Shown: piece after piece, positions 27,750 through 34,391 of the stretch
How the letters are laid out: every line of letters starts with the position of its first letter
Numbering within the stretch: the stretch's first letter is position 1
From: an uncultured Pelagibacteraceae bacterium
GTDB taxonomy: Bacteria; Pseudomonadota; Alphaproteobacteria; Pelagibacterales; Pelagibacteraceae
Assembly (NCBI GenBank): GCA_902560245.1
Contig: CACELK010000010.1
Location: 1-57,578 of the forward strand
Length of the DNA stretch: 57,578 bases
Direction of reading: 5' to 3'
Position numbers and translations under genes: made by a program
The notes under the pieces: generated by a model
The model's input: the letters and a program-made list of their open reading frames with translations, nothing else
Told to the model about the DNA's origin: nothing
Database searches by the model: none

Positions 27750-28568
27750 TTATTTTATCATACCATACTCAGCCCAAGATCCATCATATATGGTTGGTAA
27801 ATATCTATCATTAATTAAAGAATAAGCTAGACTTAAAACTGTAGCTGTAATTCCTGAACCACACGAAAATACAACATTATTTTCATTTTTTATTCCTACA
27901 TTTTGAAATTTTTTTTTTAAAATATTATTATCAAGAAATGTTTTATCTGTTTTATTTATCACTTCCATGAAAGGCATACAAATTGAATCTTGTATTGATC
28001 CACTTCTTAATCCTGGACGTGGTTCTTTTTCTTTTCCTAAAAAACGATTTTTACTTCTTGCATCTATAACTTTAAATTTTTTTTTAATTATATTTTCATC
28101 TATTTCATCCTTTGATTTGACTAAATAGTTTTTTTTAAATGATATATAATTTGTTTTAATTGGCTGTTTAATGCTATCTGTGATTTTTCTATTCTCATTA
28201 GTCCATTTATAAAAACCACCATTTAAAACTGAGACCAAATCTGGCTTGTGGCCAAAAAATATAAATGTATACCAGCACCTACAAGAGCTTATAACATCTG
28301 AATTATCATAAATAATAATTTTATCTGAGTTAGAAATTCCTAGCCTAGAGACAGTTCTTTCCCATTGTTCTTTATTTGGTAACATATGTGGGATTTTAGT
28401 TTGATGATTAGAATTATTATCGATGTCAAAAAAAACTGAATTATTAATGTGTGCTTTTTTAAACTCCTCAAAGCCATTTCTATTTACATTTGGCATATGC
28501 CAACTTGCATCAATAATTTTTACTTTTGAATGATTTTTTTCTAACCATTCTGTAGAAACTAAAGACAT
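27750..28568 (-). CDS. sseA: Sulfurtransferase (SseA-like, tandem rhodanese)
   Basis: Two rhodanese domains in 272 residues. The catalytic one is C-terminal, with C236 in VFSCGSGITATVLSLA; the CGSG(V/I)TA loop is typical of 3-mercaptopyruvate sulfurtransferases. The N-terminal inactive domain contains VKIIDASWHMP and FFDIDNNSNH. The enzyme transfers sulfur from mercaptopyruvate or thiosulfate to an acceptor thiol. The stop of msrA shares a base with its ATG (28568), so the two are co-transcribed. Confidence 0.92.
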   Translation of the reverse strand: MSLVSTEWLEKNHSKVKIIDASWHMPNVNRNGFEEFKKAHINNSVFFDIDNNSNHQTKIPHMLPNKEQWERTVSRLGISNSDKIIIYDNSDVISSCRCWYTFIFFGHKPDLVSVLNGGFYKWTNENRKITDSIKQPIKTNYISFKKNYLVKSKDEIDENIIKKKFKVIDARSKNRFLGKEKEPRPGLRSGSIQDSICMPFMEVINKTDKTFLDNNILKKKFQNVGIKNENNVVFSCGSGITATVLSLAYSLINDRYLPTIYDGSWAEYGMIK

Positions 28569-29017
28569 TATAGATTTCTTTTTTGGAAATATTTTTGATG
28601 ATATTCTTCTGCTTTACAATAATTATTTAATTTTGAAATATTTGTAATTATTTTTCCATCAAATTTTTTATTTAACTCTAGTTTTAAGTTTTCAGCAATT
28701 TTTTTTTGTTCCTCGCTCGTATAAAAAATTTCGCTCCTATATTGCGTTCCTATATCAGGTCCTTGCCTATTAAGTGTGGTTGGATCATGAATATCGAAAA
28801 AAAAATTTAAAATTTTTTCAAATGAGATAATTTTTTCATCAAATTCAATTTTTACAACCTCTGCATGATTGGTTGTTCCACTACAAACATCTTCATAAGT
28901 TGTTGATTTTGAATTACCTCCACAATAACCTACTTCAGTTGTCACAACTCCCCCCAACTTAGAGAATTTTTCTTCAGGTCCCCAAAAACATCCTAATGCT
29001 AATATAGCTATTTCCAT
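28568..29017 (-). CDS. msrA: Peptide methionine-S-sulfoxide reductase A
   Basis: Repairs oxidised methionine. The active-site motif LALGCFWGPEEKF places the nucleophile at C10, and VTTEVGYCGGNSKSTTYEDVCSG, HAEVVKIEFDE and GPDIGTQYRSEIFY are standard MsrA segments. At 149 residues it is a compact form, with few C-terminal residues beyond the core; the resolving cysteine may be C130-region KAEEYHQ-adjacent (NYCKAEEYHQ). It is the first gene of the minus-strand pair with the sulfurtransferase and is divergent from the DMT transporter. Confidence 0.95.
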   Translation of the reverse strand: MEIAILALGCFWGPEEKFSKLGGVVTTEVGYCGGNSKSTTYEDVCSGTTNHAEVVKIEFDEKIISFEKILNFFFDIHDPTTLNRQGPDIGTQYRSEIFYTSEEQKKIAENLKLELNKKFDGKIITNISKLNNYCKAEEYHQKYFQKRNL

Positions 29018-29052
29018 TGATTATTATTTTAAATTATCTAAAAGTTATTCGT

Positions 29053-29934
29053 ATGTTGTCTAAAAATCAATTGGGCTTTTTGTACATGTTTCTTTCAGTG
29101 TGTGCGTTCTCAATAATGGATATAATTGTAAAATGGTCAGAAAATTACCCGTTGGGAGAAGTTTTATTTTTTAGAGGTTTTTTTGGATTAATATTTTATT
29201 TTTTGATAATGCCCAAAGGGAGAATTAAAAATTTTTATTATACAAAAAGAGCTGGATTACATTTTTTAAGATGTTTTTTTGGATTGATAGCACTTTTAGC
29301 AATATTTACTGCATTAAGAAATCTACCTCTAGCTACTGTCGTTAGCATTTCTTTTGCTGCTCCAATTTTTACAACTATTTTTTCTATTTTCTTCTTAGGA
29401 GAAAAAGTAGGTTTTTTTAGATGGCTTGCAGTTTTTGTTGGCTTTATTGGTATTATTATAATTACAGAGCCAGGATTTAGTTCATTGAATATATTTTACA
29501 TTTATCCAATTATCTTTTGTCTTGGGCTGTCTTACGTTGCTATAGCTATAAGACAATTATCGACTACAGAACCAGTTTGGTTAATTTCATTAAATTTCTC
29601 TGCAGCAATAACTTTAGCAGGTTTATTTACGATTCCTTTTGGGTGGATAATGCCTGGAATAAAAGATTTATTTTTATTATCTTTAATAGGCATTTTCGGA
29701 GGTGTTGCGAATTTGTGGTTAAGTCAATCATATAAATTTTCAGAAGTTTCGTTAGTAACACCTTTAAAATATTTAGGATTAGTTTTTGCAATATTTTTTG
29801 GTTTTATAATATGGAATGAAATACCAACTTTTAAAACGGTTTTTGGAGCGCTTTTAGTAATAGCTTCATCTATTATTATATTTAGAAGAGAGATAATTTT
29901 AAAAAAACAACTATCTATTCCTCGTAATGACTAA
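29053..29934 (+). CDS. DMT (EamA) family drug/metabolite transporter
   Basis: A 293-residue protein with about ten membrane helices in two EamA repeats. The first repeat contains AFSIMDIIVKWSENYPLGEVLFFRGFFGLI and LPLATVVSISFAAPIFTTIFSIFFLGEKVG, and the second EVSLVTPLKYLGLVFAIFFGFIIWNEIP. Substrates of such carriers range from amino acids to cofactors and are not predictable here. The ATG at 29053 is preferred over a TTG that would lie on the msrA start codon. It overlaps the DNA glycosylase gene by eight bases. Confidence 0.9.
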   Translation: MLSKNQLGFLYMFLSVCAFSIMDIIVKWSENYPLGEVLFFRGFFGLIFYFLIMPKGRIKNFYYTKRAGLHFLRCFFGLIALLAIFTALRNLPLATVVSISFAAPIFTTIFSIFFLGEKVGFFRWLAVFVGFIGIIIITEPGFSSLNIFYIYPIIFCLGLSYVAIAIRQLSTTEPVWLISLNFSAAITLAGLFTIPFGWIMPGIKDLFLLSLIGIFGGVANLWLSQSYKFSEVSLVTPLKYLGLVFAIFFGFIIWNEIPTFKTVFGALLVIASSIIIFRREIILKKQLSIPRND

Positions 29935-30553
29935 ACCTCCTAAATATTGGAATAAAGCAAAAATATATTTATCTAAAAAAGATAGGGTAATGAAAATCTT
30001 AACAAAAAAATATAAAGATAAAACTTTAATTACAAGAAAGGATATATTTTTTTCACTTTGCAAAAGTATTATTGGACAACAAATTAGTGTTGCTGCTGCT
30101 GACTCTGTATTTAAGAAATTTAATAAACTTTGTAGAAATAAAATTAGACCAATTACTATTCAAAAAATTAGTTTACAAAAGTTAAGAAAATGTGGTCTAA
30201 GTAGACAAAAGGCAAAAGGAATTAAGGAACTATCATCAAAGTTTTTAAGCAAATCTTTCAATCCAAATTTAATTAAAAATATGAGTGATGAAGAAGCAAT
30301 TATATATCTATCTAGTTTGAGACAAATTGGAAGATGGTCTGCTGAAATGATATTAATTTTTACTTTTAATAGACCAGATGTTTGGCCTACCCAAGATATA
30401 GGTTTATTAAGAGCAATATCAAATAATTATAAAAAAAAATATTTTCCACCTAAAAGTTTTCTATATAAACTAAAAAAAAAGTTTTCACCTTATTGCTCAG
30501 TAGCCACTTGGTATTTATGGAGATCTATTGATAATGAACCAATACAGTATTAA
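29927..30553 (+). CDS. HhH-GPD DNA glycosylase (AlkA-like 3-methyladenine glycosylase)
   Basis: A base-excision repair enzyme of 208 residues. It shows KSIIGQQISVAAADSVFKKF, the helix-hairpin-helix LRQIGRWSAEMILIFTF and, after it, the catalytic Asp in WPTQDIGLLRA. The absence of a C-terminal Cys cluster rules out the iron-sulfur EndoIII/MutY forms. AlkA-type enzymes remove alkylated purines. It begins inside the end of the DMT transporter gene. Confidence 0.9.
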   Translation: MTKPPKYWNKAKIYLSKKDRVMKILTKKYKDKTLITRKDIFFSLCKSIIGQQISVAAADSVFKKFNKLCRNKIRPITIQKISLQKLRKCGLSRQKAKGIKELSSKFLSKSFNPNLIKNMSDEEAIIYLSSLRQIGRWSAEMILIFTFNRPDVWPTQDIGLLRAISNNYKKKYFPPKSFLYKLKKKFSPYCSVATWYLWRSIDNEPIQY

Positions 30554-30562
30554 AAATAAAAT

Positions 30563-31456
30563 TTATTTTTCAATCCAGTTTTCAAGCTTATCTTTATTTT
30601 CTGAAATATATTTTGGTAAGATATTAATATTTACTTTGCTTAATTTATTTCCACCTCCAAATTGATTAAGCCTTTGGTCTATTTTTAAATTATATATAGT
30701 TTCTTTTTGTTTAATCAATTTTTTTATTTTTTTTACTCCTATAGGATTTAGTTCATATTCCCTGTGATGAAGATAAGATTTTAATTTTTTTTCGATCTCT
30801 TCAGGTGTTTTTAAATAAGAAAAGTGCCAACCTCCATCATCTATAAACTTTATACTTCTATACTTGCTCTTTGAAAAAAAAGTATCTAAACGCCACCATG
30901 GATATGATCTATCCTTAATATTTCTAAGCCATTGTGGAGAAAGTAAATTCTTCATTCTACAAGCTTTAGTTCCAACCCATGTAAAGTTTTCGATTTTTAA
31001 ATTAAATTTGTAATACATCATCTCTTGCTTAAAAAAAATAAACTGATTTTTAATATTTTTAAAATCAATATTTTTCAAATTTGGTAATTCATCCACATCA
31101 GAAATTATAATCCAATCATTATCATTAGCCTCTGATAAGCAATTTTTAATATAGTTCCTTTGAAAGTTTTCTCTTTTTACAGCATTTAAAATATATTTAG
31201 CACTAGTATCTGGACTCTTGTCGTCAAACTTAACTTCATCTATGTCCTTTGGTTGTTCATCTATTAAAATATATTCAATTTTATCGTCAAATTTTTTAAA
31301 TTTTTCTCTTTTAAAGTTGGGTTTTTTTTTTTCACCTTTGTGATCATAATTAGATTCAACTATTATAAATTTATCTACAAATTTATTAAGATAATTCAAC
31401 CTAAGATCTAGTAACAATTCTTCATCAAAATACATGAAGCAATCAAATATTTTCAT
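30563..31456 (-). CDS. Glycosyltransferase family 17 protein
   Basis: A 297-residue protein with the GT17 layout: MKIFDCFMYFDEELLLDLRLNYLNKFVDKFIIVESNYDHKG at the N-terminus, then WIIISDVDELPNL (DxD-type metal site), and GGWHFSYLKTPEEI. In animals the family adds the bisecting GlcNAc to N-glycans; bacterial members probably decorate a surface polysaccharide or lipid. No signal peptide is seen. Acceptor and donor are unknown. It converges on the DNA glycosylase gene with nine AT-rich bases between. Confidence 0.87.
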   Translation of the reverse strand: MKIFDCFMYFDEELLLDLRLNYLNKFVDKFIIVESNYDHKGEKKKPNFKREKFKKFDDKIEYILIDEQPKDIDEVKFDDKSPDTSAKYILNAVKRENFQRNYIKNCLSEANDNDWIIISDVDELPNLKNIDFKNIKNQFIFFKQEMMYYKFNLKIENFTWVGTKACRMKNLLSPQWLRNIKDRSYPWWRLDTFFSKSKYRSIKFIDDGGWHFSYLKTPEEIEKKLKSYLHHREYELNPIGVKKIKKLIKQKETIYNLKIDQRLNQFGGGNKLSKVNINILPKYISENKDKLENWIEK

Positions 31457-31503
31457 AAATTTATATTATTTTAAATAATTTTAATTATGATAGCAAAATT
31501 AAT

Positions 31504-32031
31504 ATGAGCAATAAATTAATTATTAGTTTTGACGAATATTTAGATACAGTAGAAAAATTGGCTACAATAATCCATAAAAATTACAAGCCAACTGTTTTAG
31601 TTGGAATAATGCGCGGTGCGGCACCGATTATAGATATACTTTCAAGACTTCTAAAACTTCCAACAGCGTATATTGTGATTCAAAGTTATTCAGGAAAAGG
31701 CATGGAAGATAAACAAGGGAAGCTAATGTTTGCTCGTGAGATTAGCTCATTAGCAGTTGCAAAAGATTTTAGCAAAGTATTACTCGTCGATGATTTGTCT
31801 GACACTGGACTGACTTTAAATAAAAGTATTGAATGGTTAAAAAACTATAATCCTATAAAAGATAATATTAATGAGATTAAAACAGCTTGTCTTTGGAAAA
31901 AAAAATCATCTATTTTTAAACCTGACTTTTGTCCAGTTTTGTTGAGCTCAGATCCTTGGATTGTACAACCAACTGAGCATTATGAGGAAATTGATATAGA
32001 CGAAATAGTATCTAAACATAAAAAGGGCTAG
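31504..32031 (+). CDS. Purine phosphoribosyltransferase (xanthine/hypoxanthine type)
   Basis: A 175-residue PRTase. The PRPP-binding loop is VLLVDDLSDTGLTLNKS, the pyrophosphate loop is VGIMRGAAPI, and the C-terminal DPWIVQPTEHYEE resembles archaeal/bacterial hypoxanthine or xanthine PRTases ('ivfPWE'). It converts a free purine to its nucleotide. It faces a purine permease gene tail to tail across a shared terminator, so the two probably serve purine salvage. The stop codon TAG (32029-32031) lies inside the terminator stem. Exact base specificity is unclear. Confidence 0.86.
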   Translation: MSNKLIISFDEYLDTVEKLATIIHKNYKPTVLVGIMRGAAPIIDILSRLLKLPTAYIVIQSYSGKGMEDKQGKLMFAREISSLAVAKDFSKVLLVDDLSDTGLTLNKSIEWLKNYNPIKDNINEIKTACLWKKKSSIFKPDFCPVLLSSDPWIVQPTEHYEEIDIDEIVSKHKKG

Positions 32032-32049
32032 AATTAATCTAGCCCTTTT
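32021..32049. terminator. Bidirectional rho-independent terminator
   Basis: Perfect 12-bp stem AAAAGGGCTAGA / TCTAGCCCTTTT around a five-base loop (ATTAA). A-rich and T-rich arm ends give a U-tract on either strand, so it can stop both the PRTase and the permease transcripts. It overlaps the PRTase stop codon and ends 11 bases before the permease stop. Confidence 0.88.
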
Positions 32050-32060
32050 AAAAATTGAAA

Positions 32061-33371
32061 TTAAGCAACAGTAAAGCTTATAACACTTAACACTGCTATA
32101 ACCCATATAGCAGGTGAAGTTTTAGACGCTTTTCCAGTAAATATTTTTATTAGTGCGTAAGAAACAAATGCGAGAGCAATACCATTACTAATACTATATG
32201 TTAATGGCATCGTTATCATAGCAACAATAGCTGGCGCAGACTCTGAAATATCTTCCCATTCTATATCAGTTATATTTCTTACGAATAAAACTGCAACATA
32301 AAGAAGAGCAGCTCCATCAATCTCTTTTGGTAAACTTGTAGCCAAAGGAGAAAAAAATAAACAGGATAAAAATAAAATACCAATAACTAATGAGGTCATA
32401 CCTGTTCTTCCACCCGCTTTTACTCCAGCCCCAGACTCTACATAACTTGTTACTGTAGTTGTGCCCATTAATGCTCCAGCAACAGTTCCCACGCTGTCAG
32501 ACAACATTGCTTTGTTTATATCCTGTACTTTTCCTTTGCTATCAACTTTTCCTGCAACATTTGCTACCGATGTTAAAGTACCTGCTGTATCAAAAAAATC
32601 TATAAACAATAAAGTAAATATAACAGTAGACATTCCTGCTGTCATCGCAGCCGTTAAATCAAAATCAAAAAGATAGGTCATTGGCGGGGGAGAACTAACA
32701 ACACCATTAAATTTTGCTAATCCACTGACCCAGGCAATAATACTAAAAATAATAATACCAATAATGATATTTCCTTTAATTTTTAATTTCTCAAGTACAA
32801 CCATTGAAACAAAAGCTAGGCATCCAAGTAAAACTAAAGGATTTTTAATATCACCTAAAGTTACTAGTGTAACCGGATGATCACCAACTACCCCCATTAT
32901 TTCCAAACCAATAATTGCCAAAAATAATCCTATACCAGCGCCAATACCTAATTTTAAACTTTTAGGAATTGAATTTATTAACCATGCTCTAATTGGAGTT
33001 AAAGAAATTATTAGAAATAATATACCTGCAACTAACACTGCTCCAAGCGCTGCCTGAGGTGTATAGCCCATCCCGGCAACAACCCCGAATGCTACAAATG
33101 CGTTTATACCCATTCCCGGAGCTAACCCTATTGGCCAAGTCTTTCCGTAAAAGGCCATTATAAAGCATGCAATTGCTGTTGCGAGAATTGTAGCAGTAAA
33201 CACTGCTCCAAAGTCAAAAAAACCTTTCTCAGGTCCTGCAAATTCTCCAGATAATATAAATGGATTTAAGAACATTATATAAGCCATCGTCAAGAAAGTA
33301 GTTATTCCTGCTATTACCTCTGTTTTAAAATCCGTTTTGTATTTTTTATAATTAAAATATTTTTCTAACAT
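32061..33371 (-). CDS. NCS2/AzgA-type purine permease
   Basis: A 436-residue nucleobase-cation symporter. The N-terminus FKTEVIAGITTFLTMAYIMFLNPFILS and the segments GLAPGMGINAFVAF, LLFIDFFDTAGTLTSVA and GTTTVTSYVESGAGVKAGGRTG match the AzgA (adenine/guanine/hypoxanthine) group. It imports purine bases by proton symport. A GGAGG Shine-Dalgarno sits five bases ahead of ATG 33371, which decides the start over a TTG at 33383. It is opposite a purine PRTase. No purine riboswitch is seen upstream. Confidence 0.92.
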   Translation of the reverse strand: MLEKYFNYKKYKTDFKTEVIAGITTFLTMAYIMFLNPFILSGEFAGPEKGFFDFGAVFTATILATAIACFIMAFYGKTWPIGLAPGMGINAFVAFGVVAGMGYTPQAALGAVLVAGILFLIISLTPIRAWLINSIPKSLKLGIGAGIGLFLAIIGLEIMGVVGDHPVTLVTLGDIKNPLVLLGCLAFVSMVVLEKLKIKGNIIIGIIIFSIIAWVSGLAKFNGVVSSPPPMTYLFDFDLTAAMTAGMSTVIFTLLFIDFFDTAGTLTSVANVAGKVDSKGKVQDINKAMLSDSVGTVAGALMGTTTVTSYVESGAGVKAGGRTGMTSLVIGILFLSCLFFSPLATSLPKEIDGAALLYVAVLFVRNITDIEWEDISESAPAIVAMITMPLTYSISNGIALAFVSYALIKIFTGKASKTSPAIWVIAVLSVISFTVA

Positions 33372-33504
33372 TTTTCCTCCCAAAATTTTTTTTTATAAGA
33401 TATTTGATTCTTAAAAAAATTACTCATTAAATTCAAAGTTTATTAACATTTTACAACTTATAAGTTTATATTTAAGTAATTTTAAACCTGATATCTTGAT
33501 GATT

Positions 33505-33810
33505 ATGAAAAAATATATTCTATTTATCTTTGGGGCTATAATATTTATTTTTCTTTCAAACTGTCAAAGCATAAAAGATAAAACTGATGAGATTGTAAAA
33601 GAAGAGAACAAAAAATTAAGTCAATTTATTGGGCAACCAGTTTCAGAGCTAAAGATCGTGATGGGAAGACCAACAAGAGAATCTAAAAGTGAGACAGGTG
33701 CAAAATTATTGATATTTAAAACAAAAAAATACGGGATTCCGTGTGAGAGAAAGTTTGAAATAAACAATAATGATATGGTAATTGGATTTCAGTCCAAAGG
33801 ATGTTTTTAG
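33505..33810 (+). CDS. Small lipoprotein of unknown function
   Basis: A 101-residue exported protein starting MKKYILFIFGAIIFIFLSNCQS, a clear lipoprotein signal with lipobox LSNC. The remainder, FIGQPVSELKIVMGRPTRE ... KYGIPCERKFEINNNDMVIGFQSKGCF, has the short beta-rich look and paired Cys of SmpA/OmlA-like periplasmic domains, with which it may be distantly related. Other possible starts are ATG 33499 and TTG 33496. Downstream lies a GGGGAC hairpin shared with the hsp20 gene on the other strand. Confidence 0.72.
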   Translation: MKKYILFIFGAIIFIFLSNCQSIKDKTDEIVKEENKKLSQFIGQPVSELKIVMGRPTRESKSETGAKLLIFKTKKYGIPCERKFEINNNDMVIGFQSKGCF

Positions 33811-33813
33811 ATA

Positions 33814-33838
33814 CTTGCGGGGACTATGTCCCCACAAG
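33814..33838. terminator. GC-rich hairpin between lipoprotein gene and hsp20
   Basis: CTTG-C-GGGGAC (33814-33824), a three-base loop TAT, then GTCCCC-A-CAAG (33828-33838) pair into an 11-bp stem with one C/A mismatch. It is by far the most GC-rich element in its surroundings. It lies four bases after the lipoprotein stop and 11 bases beyond the hsp20 stop on the other strand, as expected of a two-way terminator. Neither side has a long U-tract, so the role is only probable. Confidence 0.6.
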
Positions 33839-33848
33839 CAAGGTTTAC

Positions 33849-34295
33849 TTATTTAATTTCTATAAGTTTTTTCTTTTTATATTCGGGCACTATTCTTTCA
33901 CAGGCTATTGTCAAAAGACCATCTTTTAGTTCAGCACCACCCACCTTTACATCATCTGCAATTGTGAATGATCTCGCAAATTGTCTTTGAGAAATGCCTT
34001 TATGAATAATTTCACCGTCTTCATTTTTATTATCTGATTTATTAATATGCTTTGTTCTAACAGTTAATAAATTGTCTTCAAACTCGACCTCAACATCTTT
34101 TTTATTAAAACCAGCAAGAGCAACTTCGATAGAATATTTATCTTTTCCAGTTTTTCTAATGTTGTATGGTGGATAGTTTGATTGCATAGTTAGCCCTCCG
34201 TTACCCAACATATTTTCAAATTGATCAAACATATCGTCAAAACCAATTGAAAACGGTCTTAGAGAGTTAAATATTGATAGATCCTTACTTGTCAT
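33849..34295 (-). CDS. Small heat shock protein Hsp20 (IbpA-like)
   Basis: An ATP-independent holdase of 148 residues. The alpha-crystallin domain runs from YPPYNIRKTGKDKYSIEVALAGFNKKDVEVEFEDNLLTVRTK to DGLLTIACERIVPE, with the I-x-I/V-like tail motif (RIVPE). The N-terminus MTSKDLSIFNSLRPFSIGFDDMFDQFENML is typical of proteobacterial IbpA-type proteins. The ATG at 34295 is decided by an AGGAGG six bases upstream. The gene is preceded by an RpoH-type promoter and by a leader that pairs this AGGAGG, so both transcription and translation seem heat-controlled. Confidence 0.95.
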   Translation of the reverse strand: MTSKDLSIFNSLRPFSIGFDDMFDQFENMLGNGGLTMQSNYPPYNIRKTGKDKYSIEVALAGFNKKDVEVEFEDNLLTVRTKHINKSDNKNEDGEIIHKGISQRQFARSFTIADDVKVGGAELKDGLLTIACERIVPEYKKKKLIEIK

Positions 34296-34300
34296 ATTAT

Positions 34301-34346
34301 CCTCCTTTGTTAGCAAGGTTATTTACAAGCCCCATTAGGCGACTTG
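34301..34346 (-). promoter_or_regulatory. Predicted ROSE-type RNA thermometer in the hsp20 leader
   Basis: The leader folds into two hairpins on the minus strand. Hairpin I (34346-34326) pairs CAAGUCGCC with GGGGCUUG around a UAAU loop, with one bulged G. Hairpin II (34318-34301) pairs CCUUGCU with the Shine-Dalgarno AGGAGG around an AACAA loop, leaving the G of UUGCU unpaired or in a non-canonical pair. This UYGCU anti-SD with the extra G opposite AGGA is the defining feature of ROSE elements, which hide the SD of small heat shock genes at low temperature. The AUG lies five bases beyond the SD. The fold was done by eye. Confidence 0.8.
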
Positions 34347-34353
34347 CTTACTT

Positions 34354-34382
34354 TAAATGGGTATTATTTTTTTTTTTTCAAT
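34354..34382 (-). promoter_or_regulatory. Predicted RpoH (sigma32) promoter of hsp20
   Basis: On the minus strand ATTG (34382-34379), then 17 bases (mostly A), then CCCATTT (34361-34355). This fits the alphaproteobacterial RpoH pattern CTTG-N17/18-CYTATNT with one mismatch in each box. The start point would fall near 34347, exactly where the first leader hairpin begins. Confidence 0.68.
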
Positions 34383-34391
34383 ATCTAAAAA

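Noticed and set aside
33372-33504. Purine riboswitch ahead of the purine permease
   Set aside because: The conserved loop bases of the purine aptamer and its three-way junction helices are not present; the gap is plain AT-rich DNA with a simple GGAGG ribosome site.
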